A program made the translations under genes and the position numbers. Positions 17,388-25,511 of a stretch of 64,000 nt of DNA are shown here, piece by piece. How positions within the stretch are numbered: position 1 is the stretch's first letter; each line of letters opens with the position of its first letter. The stretch is from Agrobacterium tumefaciens (GTDB lineage: Bacteria; Pseudomonadota; Alphaproteobacteria; Rhizobiales; Rhizobiaceae): assembly GCF_009649785.1 (NCBI RefSeq), contig NZ_WJOK01000002.1:329294-393293 (forward strand). Direction: 5' to 3'. A model generated the notes under the pieces. That model saw only the letters and a list, made by a program, of their open reading frames with translations, was not told the DNA's origin and made no database searches.

Positions 17388-17763
17388 CTTCTCGCTCGCT
17401 TCGCTTCCGTCCGGCGTGCCCGGTGTTTGTTGCAACGGCTACCCGCCTGATAATGCCGTCGCACAACATGCAGCAATTCTAGAGCCGGTATTTGCCCCCA
17501 TGGAGGAAAATGCTTCGATTGACGAAGCAGTTACCTCGTGTCGGAGAATTCACGAAACGTGGTAAAGAAGTGGTTAACTATGGTTGGAATTTTTTAACTT
17601 TTGCGGCGCGTAACGCTTTCGCGTGGGGCTGGCCAAGCATTGCGCGGAAAAAGGGCCATGACATTCGACCGGAATTTATTTGACGTTTACGCGCACGTCA
17701 AATATTGTCATCCCATATCGGCCGGATCGGCTCCGGCTTTCACGATGCGGAGGAACATCGGTA
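17388..17763. other. Divergent intergenic region between podJ and the beta-oxidation operon
   Basis: 376 bases without a gene. The podJ-proximal part contains no clear motif beyond an AT-rich stretch around 17570-17600 (ttaactatgg, gaattttttaac) that could hold the podJ promoter. The operon-proximal part holds the promoter/dyad at 17679-17708, described separately, and GGAGGAAC just before the start codon at 17764. Confidence 0.5.
17679..17708 (+). promoter_or_regulatory. Promoter with operator-like dyad for the beta-oxidation operon
   Basis: TTGACG (17680-17685) and TATTGT (17703-17708) are 17 bases apart, a good -35/-10 pair. Superimposed is a dyad, TTTGACGT at 17679-17686 and ACGTCAAA at 17695-17702, which covers the -35 box and fills the spacer. 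MerR-family LiuR-like and TetR-family regulators of fatty-acid and branched-chain acid catabolism use TTGACGT/ACGTCAA-like dyads. No regulator gene is next door. The operon start codon is 56 bases downstream of the -10 box. Confidence 0.55.
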
Positions 17764-19560
17764 ATGCCTGTTTACAAGGCCCCAGTTAAAGACACGCTTT
17801 TTATTCTGAACGACGTTCTTGGCCTCGAGCGGTATAACAACCTGCCCGGCTTCGAGGATGCAACCCCTGACATGATCGAGGCTATTACCGGCGAGGCGGC
17901 GAAACTTGCCGAGGAGCGGCTTTTCCCGCTGAACCTGTCTGGCGATCAACAGGGCTGCAAGCGTGCAGATGATGGTTCGGTTTCCGTTCCTGATGGTTTC
18001 AAGGAGGCTTACGACGCCTATTGTGAAGGCGGCTGGATCGGCCTCGCCGTACCGCCGGAATTCGGCGGACAGGGCCTGCCCTATACGCTGCATGCGGCGA
18101 TTGGCGAGTATATGTCGTCCGCCAACCTGTCGCTGATGATGTATCCCGGCCTGACGCAGGGCGCCATCGCTGCCGTCCTCGTCCATGGCACGCAGGAGCA
18201 GAAAGAAACCTATCTGCCGAAGATGGTCGAGGGAACATGGTCCGGCACCATGAACCTGACGGAACCCCATTGCGGCACCGATCTCGGCCTGCTGCGCACA
18301 AAAGCAGTTCCGCAGGGCGACGGCAGCTACAAGATTTCCGGCCAGAAGATCTTCATTTCGGCCGGCGAACATTCCATGACTGACAATATCGTCCATCTGG
18401 TGATTGCCCGCATCGAGGGCGCGCCGGAAGGCACCAAGGGTATTTCGCTGTTCATCGTGCCGAAATTCCTCGTGAAGGAGGACGGTTCGCTCGGCGAGCG
18501 CAACGGCGTCACCTGCGGCGCGATCGAACACAAGATGGGCATCCACGGCAACGCCACCTGCGTCATGAACTATGACGATGCGACGGGGTATCTCTTGGGT
18601 GCGGAGAACAAGGGTCTCTCTGCCATGTTCGTGATGATGAACGAAGCCCGCCTCGGCGTCGGCCTTCAGGGCCTGTCCGTGGGTGAGATCGCCTATCAGA
18701 ATGCGGTCGAATATGCCCGCGAGCGCATTCAGGGCCGTTCACTTTCCGGTGCGAAATTCCCCGATAAAAAGGCCGATCCGATCATCGTGCACCCGGATAT
18801 CCGCCGTACGCTGATGACTATCAAGGCCTATAACGAGGCTGGTCGCGCCTTCCTTCTGTGGACCGCGCTGCAATCCGATATCGCCCATCGGTCGACCGAT
18901 GAGAAAGAGCGTCAGACGGCAGATGACCTGCTCGGTCTCGTCACGCCGATCCTGAAAGGCGTGCTGACCGACAAGGGCTTCGACCATGCCGTGATGGCGC
19001 AGCAGGTCTTCGGCGGTCACGGCTATATCGAGGAACATGGCATGAGCCAATATGTCCGCGATGCCCGCATCACCATGATCTATGAGGGTGCGAACGGCAT
19101 TCAGGCGCTCGATCTGGTCGGCCGCAAGCTCGGCATGAATGGCGGCCGTGCCGTCATGGCGCTGTTCAAGGAAATCGGCGATTTCTGCGAGGAAAACCGC
19201 GCTGACGAAAAGCTTAGCCTCTACACCAAGGGCCTGAAGAAGGGCTTGAACGACCTGCAGGCCGCAACCATGTGGTTCATGCAGAACGCCATGGCCAAGC
19301 CAGACAATGCCGGTGCAGGTTCGACCGATTACATGCACCTCTTCGGTATCGTGGTGCTGGGTTACATGCAGGCCCGCATGGCGAAGGCGGCGAGCGAAGC
19401 CCTTGCGGCAGGTAGCACTTCGGACGAGGATTTCCTCAAGACCAAGCTTGTCACGGCGAAGTTTTATATGGAGCGCATCATGCCGGAAACGGCGCTACGC
19501 AAGGCTCGCATCGAAACCGGCGCGGACACCATGATGGAACTGGCTGCGGAAGCATTCTGA
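17764..19560 (+). CDS. Acyl-CoA dehydrogenase, long (FadE-type) form
   Basis: First oxidation step of fatty-acid beta-oxidation: FAD-dependent formation of trans-2-enoyl-CoA. The 598-residue protein has the N-terminal extension typical of the 600-residue class ([18 protein letters not shown]), the FAD/substrate motif [15 protein letters not shown] with [10 protein letters not shown], the middle beta domain, the [23 protein letters not shown] segment with the catalytic glutamate, and a C-terminal helical domain. ATG 17764 follows GGAGGAAC. It is first in an operon with a thiolase and a hydratase/dehydrogenase, giving a complete beta-oxidation spiral. Confidence 0.95.
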   Translation: MPVYKAPVKDTLFILNDVLGLERYNNLPGFEDATPDMIEAITGEAAKLAEERLFPLNLSGDQQGCKRADDGSVSVPDGFKEAYDAYCEGGWIGLAVPPEFGGQGLPYTLHAAIGEYMSSANLSLMMYPGLTQGAIAAVLVHGTQEQKETYLPKMVEGTWSGTMNLTEPHCGTDLGLLRTKAVPQGDGSYKISGQKIFISAGEHSMTDNIVHLVIARIEGAPEGTKGISLFIVPKFLVKEDGSLGERNGVTCGAIEHKMGIHGNATCVMNYDDATGYLLGAENKGLSAMFVMMNEARLGVGLQGLSVGEIAYQNAVEYARERIQGRSLSGAKFPDKKADPIIVHPDIRRTLMTIKAYNEAGRAFLLWTALQSDIAHRSTDEKERQTADDLLGLVTPILKGVLTDKGFDHAVMAQQVFGGHGYIEEHGMSQYVRDARITMIYEGANGIQALDLVGRKLGMNGGRAVMALFKEIGDFCEENRADEKLSLYTKGLKKGLNDLQAATMWFMQNAMAKPDNAGAGSTDYMHLFGIVVLGYMQARMAKAASEALAAGSTSDEDFLKTKLVTAKFYMERIMPETALRKARIETGADTMMELAAEAF

Positions 19561-19592
19561 CAGGGCGTGTCACGCGCCGAGGGAGAGAGTTA

Positions 19593-20801
19593 ATGACCGA
19601 CGTTTACATTTATGACCATGTCCGCACCCCGCGCGGACGCGGCAAGAAGGATGGCAGCCTGCATGAGGTGCCCTCCGTTCGCCTTGCCGCCAAGACGCTG
19701 GAAGCCATCCGCGACCGCAACGGGCTCGATACGTCTGCTGTCGATGACATCATCATGGGCTGTGTCGATCCCGTCATGGATGCCGGTGCAGTCATCCCGA
19801 AAGCCGCCGCCTTCGAGGCCGGTTATTCCAACAAGGCACCGGGAATGCAGATTTCGCGCTTCTGCGCTTCAGGTCTCGATGCCATCAACTTCGCGGCCGG
19901 CAAGGTCAAGGCAGGCTCCGACGATATCGTCATAGCCGGCGGCGTGGAAAGCATGTCGCGCGTCGGCATGGGCATGTCTGGTGGCGCCTGGTACATGGAC
20001 CCTTCGGTCAACTTCCCCGCCTTCTTCATGCCGCAGGGCGTGTCGGCAGATCTCATCGCCACCAAATACGGTTTTTCCCGTGACGATGTCGACGCCTATG
20101 CTGTCGAAAGCCAGAAGCGCGCCGCGCATGCCTGGGAAAAGGGCTATTTCAGCAAGTCCGTTATCCCCGTGAAGGACCGCAACGGCCTGACGATCCTCGA
20201 CCGCGACGAACATATGCGCCCCGGTACGGACATGCAGGCGCTGGCTTCCCTCAACCCATCCTTCCAGATGCCGGGTGAAATGGGCGGCTTCGAAGCCGTT
20301 GGCATCATGGCGCACCCGGAAGTGGAGCGTATCAACTACGTGCACCATGCGGGCAATTCGTCCGGTATCGTCGATGGCGCGGCCGCCGTTCTGGTTGGTT
20401 CCAAGGCGGGCGGCGAGGCTATGGGCATGAAACCGCGTGCCCGCATCAGGGCTTTCGCCAATATCGGTTCCGATCCGGCGCTGATGCTGACCGGCCCGGT
20501 GGATGTGACCGAGAAGCTTCTGAAAAAGACCGGGATGTCGCTTGCCGATATCGATCTTTTCGAACTCAACGAGGCCTTCGCCGCCGTCGTGCTGCGTTAC
20601 ATGCAGGCTTTCGACATCAGCCACGAAAGGATGAACGTCAATGGCGGCGCAATCGCCATGGGCCATCCGCTGGGTGCGACAGGAGCGATGATCCTCGGCA
20701 CGGTGCTTGACGAGTTGGAGCGGCGCGATCTGAACACCGCGCTCGTCACGCTCTGCATCGGCGCGGGCATGGGAACAGCGACCGTTATCGAGCGGGTTTG
20801 A
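19593..20801 (+). CDS. Acetyl-CoA C-acyltransferase (thiolase)
   Basis: Thiolytic cleavage of 3-ketoacyl-CoA in beta-oxidation. The 402-residue protein has the acyl-accepting Cys91 in [14 protein letters not shown], the ELNEAFAAV segment, the catalytic His in [18 protein letters not shown] and the second Cys in [27 protein letters not shown] precedes its ATG. It lies 32 bases after the acyl-CoA dehydrogenase and 186 bases before the multifunctional enzyme. A degradative role is more likely than a role in polyhydroxybutyrate synthesis. Confidence 0.95.
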   Translation: MTDVYIYDHVRTPRGRGKKDGSLHEVPSVRLAAKTLEAIRDRNGLDTSAVDDIIMGCVDPVMDAGAVIPKAAAFEAGYSNKAPGMQISRFCASGLDAINFAAGKVKAGSDDIVIAGGVESMSRVGMGMSGGAWYMDPSVNFPAFFMPQGVSADLIATKYGFSRDDVDAYAVESQKRAAHAWEKGYFSKSVIPVKDRNGLTILDRDEHMRPGTDMQALASLNPSFQMPGEMGGFEAVGIMAHPEVERINYVHHAGNSSGIVDGAAAVLVGSKAGGEAMGMKPRARIRAFANIGSDPALMLTGPVDVTEKLLKKTGMSLADIDLFELNEAFAAVVLRYMQAFDISHERMNVNGGAIAMGHPLGATGAMILGTVLDELERRDLNTALVTLCIGAGMGTATVIERV

Positions 20802-20825
20802 GTTACGGAGGGCTAACCCCAGGCT

Positions 20826-20940
20826 CCTCACCCTGTGCTCGTCACAGGGATTCCAGCAGCGCCGCGTCTGCGGCGCGCGAGAGTCTTCCAGCCCAAAGAC
20901 TTGGGCTGACTGGGTTCCTGTGACAGGCACGGGAATGAGG
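20826..20940. repeat. 115-base palindromic mosaic element inside the beta-oxidation operon
   Basis: The outer arms (CCTCACCCTGTGCTCGTCAC at the left, and TGACAGGCACGGGAATGAGG at the right) are nearly complementary and could pair over some 30 bases. Between them sit two smaller hairpins, one in GCGCCGCGTCTGCGGCGCGC (about 20860-20879) and one in CAGCCCAAAGACTTGGGCTG (about 20889-20908). The element lies in the 186-base gap between two cotranscribed genes. A truncated relative occurs at 3097-3127. It is probably a non-coding mobile or structured repeat of the kind scattered in Rhizobiaceae genomes. Confidence 0.75.
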
Positions 20941-20987
20941 GATCGGGAAGTTCGGCGAAACGAAATTCAGGGAAGAGGAATCCCAAA

Positions 20988-23204
20988 ATGAGCACTTATA
21001 CCAATTTCACCATCGAGACGGACGCAGACGGCATTGCCCTTATCACCTGGGACATGCCGGAGAAGTCCATGAATGTCTTCACTTCCGAGGTGATGGACGA
21101 ACTGAACGCCATCGTTGACGCAACTGTCGCCGACGCTGGCGTCAAGGGTGCTGTCTTCACCTCCGGCAAGAGCACGTTTTCCGGCGGTGCCGATCTTTCG
21201 ATGATCAAGTCGATGTTCTCCTTCTACAATGACGAGAAGGCGAAGGACCCGGATCAGGCAGCCGCCAAGCTGTTCGAACTGGTCGGCCGCATGACCGGCT
21301 TGTTCCGCAAGCTGGAGACCAACGGCAAGCCCTGGGTCTCAGCCATCAACGGCACCTGCATGGGCGGCGCTTTCGAGCTGTCGCTTGCCTGCCACGGTCG
21401 CGTCGCGTCGAATGCCAAGAGCCTCAAGATAGCCCTTCCTGAAGTCAAGGTCGGCATCTTCCCTGGTGCCGGCGGCACCCAGCGCGTGCCGCGCCTGACC
21501 GATGCGCAATCCGCCTTGCAGATGATGACCACCGGTCAGTCGCTGACCGGTGCGCGCGCCAAGGCCATGGGGCTGGTTCATCAGGTGGTGGATCCGGATC
21601 AGCTCATTTCCGCTGCCAAGCAAATGATCAAGGACGGCCTGAAGCCGGTTGCCCCCTGGGATGAAAAAGGCTTCAAGGCCCCCGGCGGCGGCATCTGGAC
21701 GCCGGCCGCTGCCCAGCTCTGGCCGGCCGCTCCGGCGATCCTGCGCCGTGAAAGCGCCGGCAACTATCCGGCAGCACTTGCTATCCTGAAATGCGTCTAT
21801 GAGGGTCTGCAATTGCCGTTCGATACGGCGTTGAAGGTGGAGCAGCGTTATTTCACCGAAATCCTTCGCTCGAAGGAAGCCTTCGGCATGATCCGCTCGC
21901 TGTTCGTTTCCATGCAGGAACTGGGCAAGGGCGCGCGCCGCCCGGCCGGTCAGCCGAAGACGGAGTTCAGAAAGGTCGGCGTCGTCGGCGCGGGCTTCAT
22001 GGGCGCCGCCGTTGCTTATGTCACTGCCGCAGCCGGTATCCCCGTCACGCTGGTGGACCGCGATCAGGAAGCCGCCGACAAGGGCAAGGGCCATTGCGAG
22101 GAAAGCGTCAAGGCCGCCATTGGCAAGGGCAGGCTGACGCAGGATGAAGGCAAAACCTTGCTCGACCTCGTAACCCCGACAGCGGATTACGCGGCGCTCT
22201 CCGACGCCGATCTCGTCATCGAGGCCGTCTTCGAAGACCGCGACGTGAAAAAGGCCGTCATCGAGGCCGTGGAAGCCGTGTTGCCGCAAGGCGCAATTTT
22301 CGCCTCCAACACCTCCACCTTGCCGATCACCGGGCTTGCGAAGAACTCCAAGCGCCCGGTGGATTTCATCGGCATCCACTTCTTCTCGCCGGTCGAGAAG
22401 ATGATGCTGACGGAAGTCATCCTCGGCAAGGAAACGGGCGATAAGGCGCTGGCCGTCGCGCTGGATTATGTGGCCAAGATCAGGAAGACGCCGATTGTCG
22501 TCAACGATACGCGCGGCTTCTTCGTCAATCGTTGCGTGCTGCGTTACATGGCGGAAAGCTACGACATGCTGATCGAGGGTGTGCCGCCCGCCATGATCGA
22601 GAATGCCGCGAAATTCGCCGGCATGCCGGTCGGCCCGCTGGCGCTGAACGACGAAGTGGCAATCGATCTTTCCTACAAGATCCTGAAAGCAACGGTTGCC
22701 GATCTCGGTGAAAAGGCTGTCGATCCGCGCCATATGGAACTGGTGAAGAAGCTGGTGGAAGGCGAGGGCCGTTTTGGCCGCAAGAACGCCAAGGGCTTTT
22801 ACGACTACCCGCCAAAGCCTGCCAAGAAGTCCCTCTGGCCCGGCCTGAAGGATCTCTATCCTCAGCAGAAGCCGGAGGATGTGGATATGGAAGTGCTGAA
22901 ACAGCGCTTTCTGGTCACCGTGGCGCTGGAAGCCGCCCGCACCGTGGAAGAAGGCATCGTCACCGACCCGCGTGAGGCCGATGTCGGCTCCATCCTCGGT
23001 TTCGGCTTTGCGCCCTACACCGGCGGCGCCCTCTCCTATATCGACGGCATGGGCGTGAAGACCTTCGTGGCGCTGGCCGAGAAGCTGAGCGAGACCTATG
23101 GCCCACGCTTCAAGCCGACGCCGCTTCTGAAGGACATGGCGGCCAAGGGCGAGACCTTCTACGGTCGCTTCGATCCCTATGGCAGCACCGCGAAAGCGGC
23201 ATAA
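20988..23204 (+). CDS. fadJ: Enoyl-CoA hydratase/3-hydroxyacyl-CoA dehydrogenase, multifunctional beta-oxidation enzyme
   Basis: 738-residue fusion performing the two middle steps of beta-oxidation. The N-terminal crotonase domain (1-190) has SGKSTFSGGADLSMIKSM and NGTCMGGAFELSLACHGRVA forming the oxyanion hole, and the catalytic Glu region LPEVKVGIFPGAGGTQRVPR. The dehydrogenase NAD domain starts at about residue 325 with VGVVGAGFMGAAVAYVTAAA, followed by EAVFEDRDVKKAV, NTSTLPITGLA, the catalytic His in FIGIHFFSPVEKMML and NDTRGFFVNR. The C-terminal domain includes ALNDEVAIDLSYKIL and GFGFAPYTGGALSYID. It closes the operon and is followed by a strong terminator. Confidence 0.95.
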   Translation: MSTYTNFTIETDADGIALITWDMPEKSMNVFTSEVMDELNAIVDATVADAGVKGAVFTSGKSTFSGGADLSMIKSMFSFYNDEKAKDPDQAAAKLFELVGRMTGLFRKLETNGKPWVSAINGTCMGGAFELSLACHGRVASNAKSLKIALPEVKVGIFPGAGGTQRVPRLTDAQSALQMMTTGQSLTGARAKAMGLVHQVVDPDQLISAAKQMIKDGLKPVAPWDEKGFKAPGGGIWTPAAAQLWPAAPAILRRESAGNYPAALAILKCVYEGLQLPFDTALKVEQRYFTEILRSKEAFGMIRSLFVSMQELGKGARRPAGQPKTEFRKVGVVGAGFMGAAVAYVTAAAGIPVTLVDRDQEAADKGKGHCEESVKAAIGKGRLTQDEGKTLLDLVTPTADYAALSDADLVIEAVFEDRDVKKAVIEAVEAVLPQGAIFASNTSTLPITGLAKNSKRPVDFIGIHFFSPVEKMMLTEVILGKETGDKALAVALDYVAKIRKTPIVVNDTRGFFVNRCVLRYMAESYDMLIEGVPPAMIENAAKFAGMPVGPLALNDEVAIDLSYKILKATVADLGEKAVDPRHMELVKKLVEGEGRFGRKNAKGFYDYPPKPAKKSLWPGLKDLYPQQKPEDVDMEVLKQRFLVTVALEAARTVEEGIVTDPREADVGSILGFGFAPYTGGALSYIDGMGVKTFVALAEKLSETYGPRFKPTPLLKDMAAKGETFYGRFDPYGSTAKAA

Positions 23205-23225
23205 GCCTTCAAGACACACCAATGA

Positions 23226-23250
23226 ACAGGCCCTTCGGGGCCTGTTTTTT
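23226..23250 (+). terminator. Rho-independent terminator of the beta-oxidation operon
   Basis: ACAGGCCC and GGGGCCTGT pair around a short TTC loop, and a run of seven T follows directly. It lies 21 bases after the fadJ-like stop codon. Confidence 0.9.
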
Positions 23251-23373
23251 TATCGGCCTATCGTGCCGATACCGTCGCTTTATGTGCATCCTTTGCCCGG
23301 CTGGGGCGTTGAGAAGGCGTGAACGGGCGATGCGCGCCCGGTGCCGCAATTCAGGACACTTCAGGAGACTGCA

Positions 23374-23796
23374 ATGAAGACATCGCTGCGATCCCATGGT
23401 TTCGACAAACCATCGGACCTTGACGACCACTTGGCTGAACTTGATGAAGAAGCTGCGGAGAAAGAGGCAGAGAAGCCCACTGTCCAAGAGGCGCGTGCTT
23501 CCGCTACGGTGGACCAGTCGATACGCGCGGAACTGGACGAACTCCGCAAACAGTTGGAAAAGCTGCGCCGCGATGTGAAAAAGCTGGAATCGGCGTCCCA
23601 TCCAACCCGCCACAAACCCGCAGATCTCAGGCACGAGAAAGACCACGAGAATTCGCGCCTGATGATGGTTGTGCGCTCCGTTGCCGTTACCTCGCTTGCC
23701 AGCCGCATCTTCGCGTCCTCACCCGTCATGGCGGCTCTGGTGGCTGTGGTGCCTTTTGCGCTTGGACTTGCCGCACGGCGCAGGGAAGGGGCATAA
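23374..23796 (+). CDS. Small coiled-coil protein with a hydrophobic C-terminus
   Basis: 140-residue protein of unknown function. The N-terminal two thirds are highly charged and helical (LDDHLAELDEEAAEKEAEK, IRAELDELRKQLEKLRRDVKKLE), likely a coiled coil. The C-terminus has hydrophobic segments (MMVVRSVAVTSLASRIF, VMAALVAVVPFALGLAARRR) ending in a positive tail. It resembles tail-anchored membrane proteins of the ElaB/DUF883 type in layout, without a clear sequence match. ATG 23374 is preceded by CAGGAG. It stands alone between the fad operon terminator and tRNA-Phe. Confidence 0.65.
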   Translation: MKTSLRSHGFDKPSDLDDHLAELDEEAAEKEAEKPTVQEARASATVDQSIRAELDELRKQLEKLRRDVKKLESASHPTRHKPADLRHEKDHENSRLMMVVRSVAVTSLASRIFASSPVMAALVAVVPFALGLAARRREGA

Positions 23797-24081
23797 TTGC
23801 CCCAAGCCGCCCAACCGCCGCTCGCCCGGATCAGCAGCGCCTGAACCCGCCACCTGACTGATGTCGATCAGGTCTGGCGGATTGCCGATAGCGCGTTTCC
23901 AGCCACGATAAGGCCTTCACAGCGCACGTATTCCAGCCATCCACAGGCGCCGTGAAAAAACTGTCAAAAAACTTCGCTAGGGCGCTTGCCATGTCCGAAC
24001 AAGATGTTATAACCCCGCTCACTTTCGGGGCACCAAACGGCCCCGCCCGCCAAAAGCGGAGGTTCTTCAAGGACCTGAAGT
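23797..24081. other. Gap before tRNA-Phe
   Basis: 285 bases with no gene. A hairpin CCGCCACCTGA/TCAGGTCTGGCGG (about 23849-23882) follows the small coiled-coil gene and may end its transcript, though no T-run follows. The stretch just before the tRNA (gacagttttttgac on the minus strand, tatgttataacc-like on the plus strand around 24004-24012) could contain the tRNA promoter. Nothing else is seen. Confidence 0.4.
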
Positions 24082-24157
24082 GCCCGGATAGCTCAGTTGG
24101 TAGAGCAGCGGATTGAAAATCCGCGTGTCGGTGGTTCAAATCCGCCTCCGGGCACCA
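24082..24157 (+). tRNA. tRNA-Phe (GAA)
   Basis: 76-base tRNA including an encoded CCA. The acceptor stem is GCCCGGA/TCCGGGC, the D-arm GCTCAGTTGGTAGAGC, the anticodon arm GCGGATT-GAA-AATCCGC with GAA anticodon, and the T-arm GGTGG-TTCAAAT-CCGCC. All stems are intact. Confidence 0.98.
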
Positions 24158-24403
24158 TTCTTCTTAATTTCATTTTCTCCTGAATTGAATGCGTGTTGCC
24201 TCCTCCGCGCTGGCGAGATTAGATTGCTTCCGTTGTCATCAGTTTTTTAGCGCGGACGATGTAACTCGATGCGTTACGTCTGCCTACTTGTCCAACAATC
24301 GGAAAGCCGCCCGCAAGTGGATCATCGGATAAGACCCGTCGCAGGAGAGTTTCCTTGACCTTCAGGAAGGTAATTCACGCAAAACTTGTCTGAGTCCGCG
24401 GTG
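24158..24403. other. Gap between tRNA-Phe and the mnh operon
   Basis: 246 bases. No integrase, no repeat of the tRNA 3' end and no open frame that can be supported were seen, so the tRNA does not appear to be an occupied integration site. No clear terminator for the mnh operon was found either. Confidence 0.4.
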
Positions 24404-24748
24404 CTAAAGATGCTCCCGATTATCCGAGTTCTGCTCCGCCCGGTCCCGATAAAGCGCGGCACGCCCCAGCAGCATCAGCGACACTGGCGTCGTCACCGTC
24501 ACGAAGATGCCTATGAAGATCTCGTGGAAGGCGAAGCGGTCGCCGGAGACGGAGAAGTAGATGATGGAGGCCATGACGATGCCGCCGGTGCCCCAGCTGG
24601 TGCCGAGCGTCGGTGCGTGCAGGCGCTCGTAGAAGCTGTTGAGCTTGGCAAAGCCGATGGTGCCGATCAGCGTCAGCGAGGCGCCCAGAAGGACGAAGAA
24701 CGCCACCAGAATGGCGGCCCAGAGCGGAAATTCTGCGGCATTGTTCAT
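24404..24748 (-). CDS. mnhG: Mrp Na+/H+ antiporter subunit G
   Basis: 114-residue subunit with three membrane helices: FPLWAAILVAFFVLLGASLTLIGTIG, GGIVMASIIYF and FVTVTTPVSLMLLGRAAL. It shows the family motifs GFAKLNSFYERLHAPTLGTSWG and TPVS. Last gene of the Mrp complex operon; its ATG overlaps the stop of mnhF (ATGA). Needed for assembly of the full antiporter in studied systems. Confidence 0.92.
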   Translation of the reverse strand: MNNAAEFPLWAAILVAFFVLLGASLTLIGTIGFAKLNSFYERLHAPTLGTSWGTGGIVMASIIYFSVSGDRFAFHEIFIGIFVTVTTPVSLMLLGRAALYRDRAEQNSDNREHL

Positions 24749-25026
24749 TCAATCACCTCGCCACGCATCATGAATTTGGAAAGGGCAACGGTGGAGACGA
24801 AGCCGAGGATCGCAATGAGCAACGAGGCCTCGAAATAGATGTCGTTGCCGGTGCGCAGGCCGAAGGTCAAGAGAAGCAGCATGGCGTTGACATAGAGCGT
24901 GTCGACGCCGAGCACCCGGTCCTGGGCGCGTGGGCCGATGGCGATGCGGTAAACGGAAATCGTCATGGCAATGGCGAGCATCAGCTGCGCGAGCGAAAAG
25001 GACCAGAAAAGGATAATCGAACTCAT
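24745..25026 (-). CDS. mnhF: Mrp Na+/H+ antiporter subunit F
   Basis: 93-residue subunit with three helices (ILFWSFSLAQLMLAIAMTISVYRI, LGVDTLYVNAMLLLLTFGLRT, IYFEASLLIAILGFVSTVAL) and the family segment IGPRAQDRVLGVDTL. It starts within the mnhE stop (ATGA overlap) and overlaps mnhG the same way. Part of the seven-function Mrp/Mnh/Pha complex in the inner membrane. Confidence 0.92.
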   Translation of the reverse strand: MSSIILFWSFSLAQLMLAIAMTISVYRIAIGPRAQDRVLGVDTLYVNAMLLLLTFGLRTGNDIYFEASLLIAILGFVSTVALSKFMMRGEVIE

Positions 25027-25511
25027 TCGAATATCTCCATCAAAAGTTTTTCATATCGGTTCTTGATGAGGCTTATCCAGGCCGCCTCATCCTCATCGTC
25101 GAGAACATGAAGCAGAAGCGTGCCCTGGCTGGAATTATATTCGAGCCAGGCGCTTCCCGGTGTCGAGGTGAGGATTGTCGCCAGAACGGCCAATCCCATC
25201 GGATCGCGAATATCGAGCGGCACCGCGAGGAAACCGGATTTGCGATCTCTCTCGCGCTGGAACAGAATGATCTTCACGACGGAAATATTGGACAGGACGA
25301 TGTCGTAAAGCACGATCGCGATCAGCTTGACGAGCTTGTGCCAGTTGCGGATGCGCGGTTTTGCCGGCCGGAGCGACGCCATAGCCCAGGAGGCGATGAG
25401 GGCCACACCGGTGCCTAGCAGCAGATGTCCGGCTGAAAAGCTGTTGATCGTCATCCAGAAGATGATCAGCGACACCGTCAGCAGCGGGTAGGGCAGGACA
25501 CGGCTTATCAT
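25023..25511 (-). CDS. mnhE: Mrp Na+/H+ antiporter subunit E
   Basis: 162-residue subunit: two or three N-terminal helices (LPYPLLTVSLIIFWMTIN, HLLLGTGVALIASWAMASL), then the conserved LVKLIAIVLYDIVLSNISVVKIIL and a soluble tail with LDIRDPMGLAVLATILTSTPGSAWLEY, all typical of MrpE. ATG 25511 overlaps the mnhD stop (ATGA). The frame is open further upstream, but that part is mnhD read in another frame. Confidence 0.93.
   Translation of the reverse strand: MISRVLPYPLLTVSLIIFWMTINSFSAGHLLLGTGVALIASWAMASLRPAKPRIRNWHKLVKLIAIVLYDIVLSNISVVKIILFQRERDRKSGFLAVPLDIRDPMGLAVLATILTSTPGSAWLEYNSSQGTLLLHVLDDEDEAAWISLIKNRYEKLLMEIFE

Noticed and set aside
16179..17450. Long plus-strand frame (423 codons) opposite podJ
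   Set aside because: Antisense shadow created by the high GC third codon positions of podJ; composition is Arg/Gly/Val-rich and no domain is visible.
21339..23222. 627-codon minus-strand frame opposite the FadJ-type gene
   Set aside because: Shadow of a confidently identified gene; His/Arg/Asp-rich translation without motifs.
24082..24403. tRNA-Phe as an integration site
   Set aside because: No integrase gene, no direct repeat of the tRNA 3' end and no accessory genes follow; mnh core genes are directly downstream.
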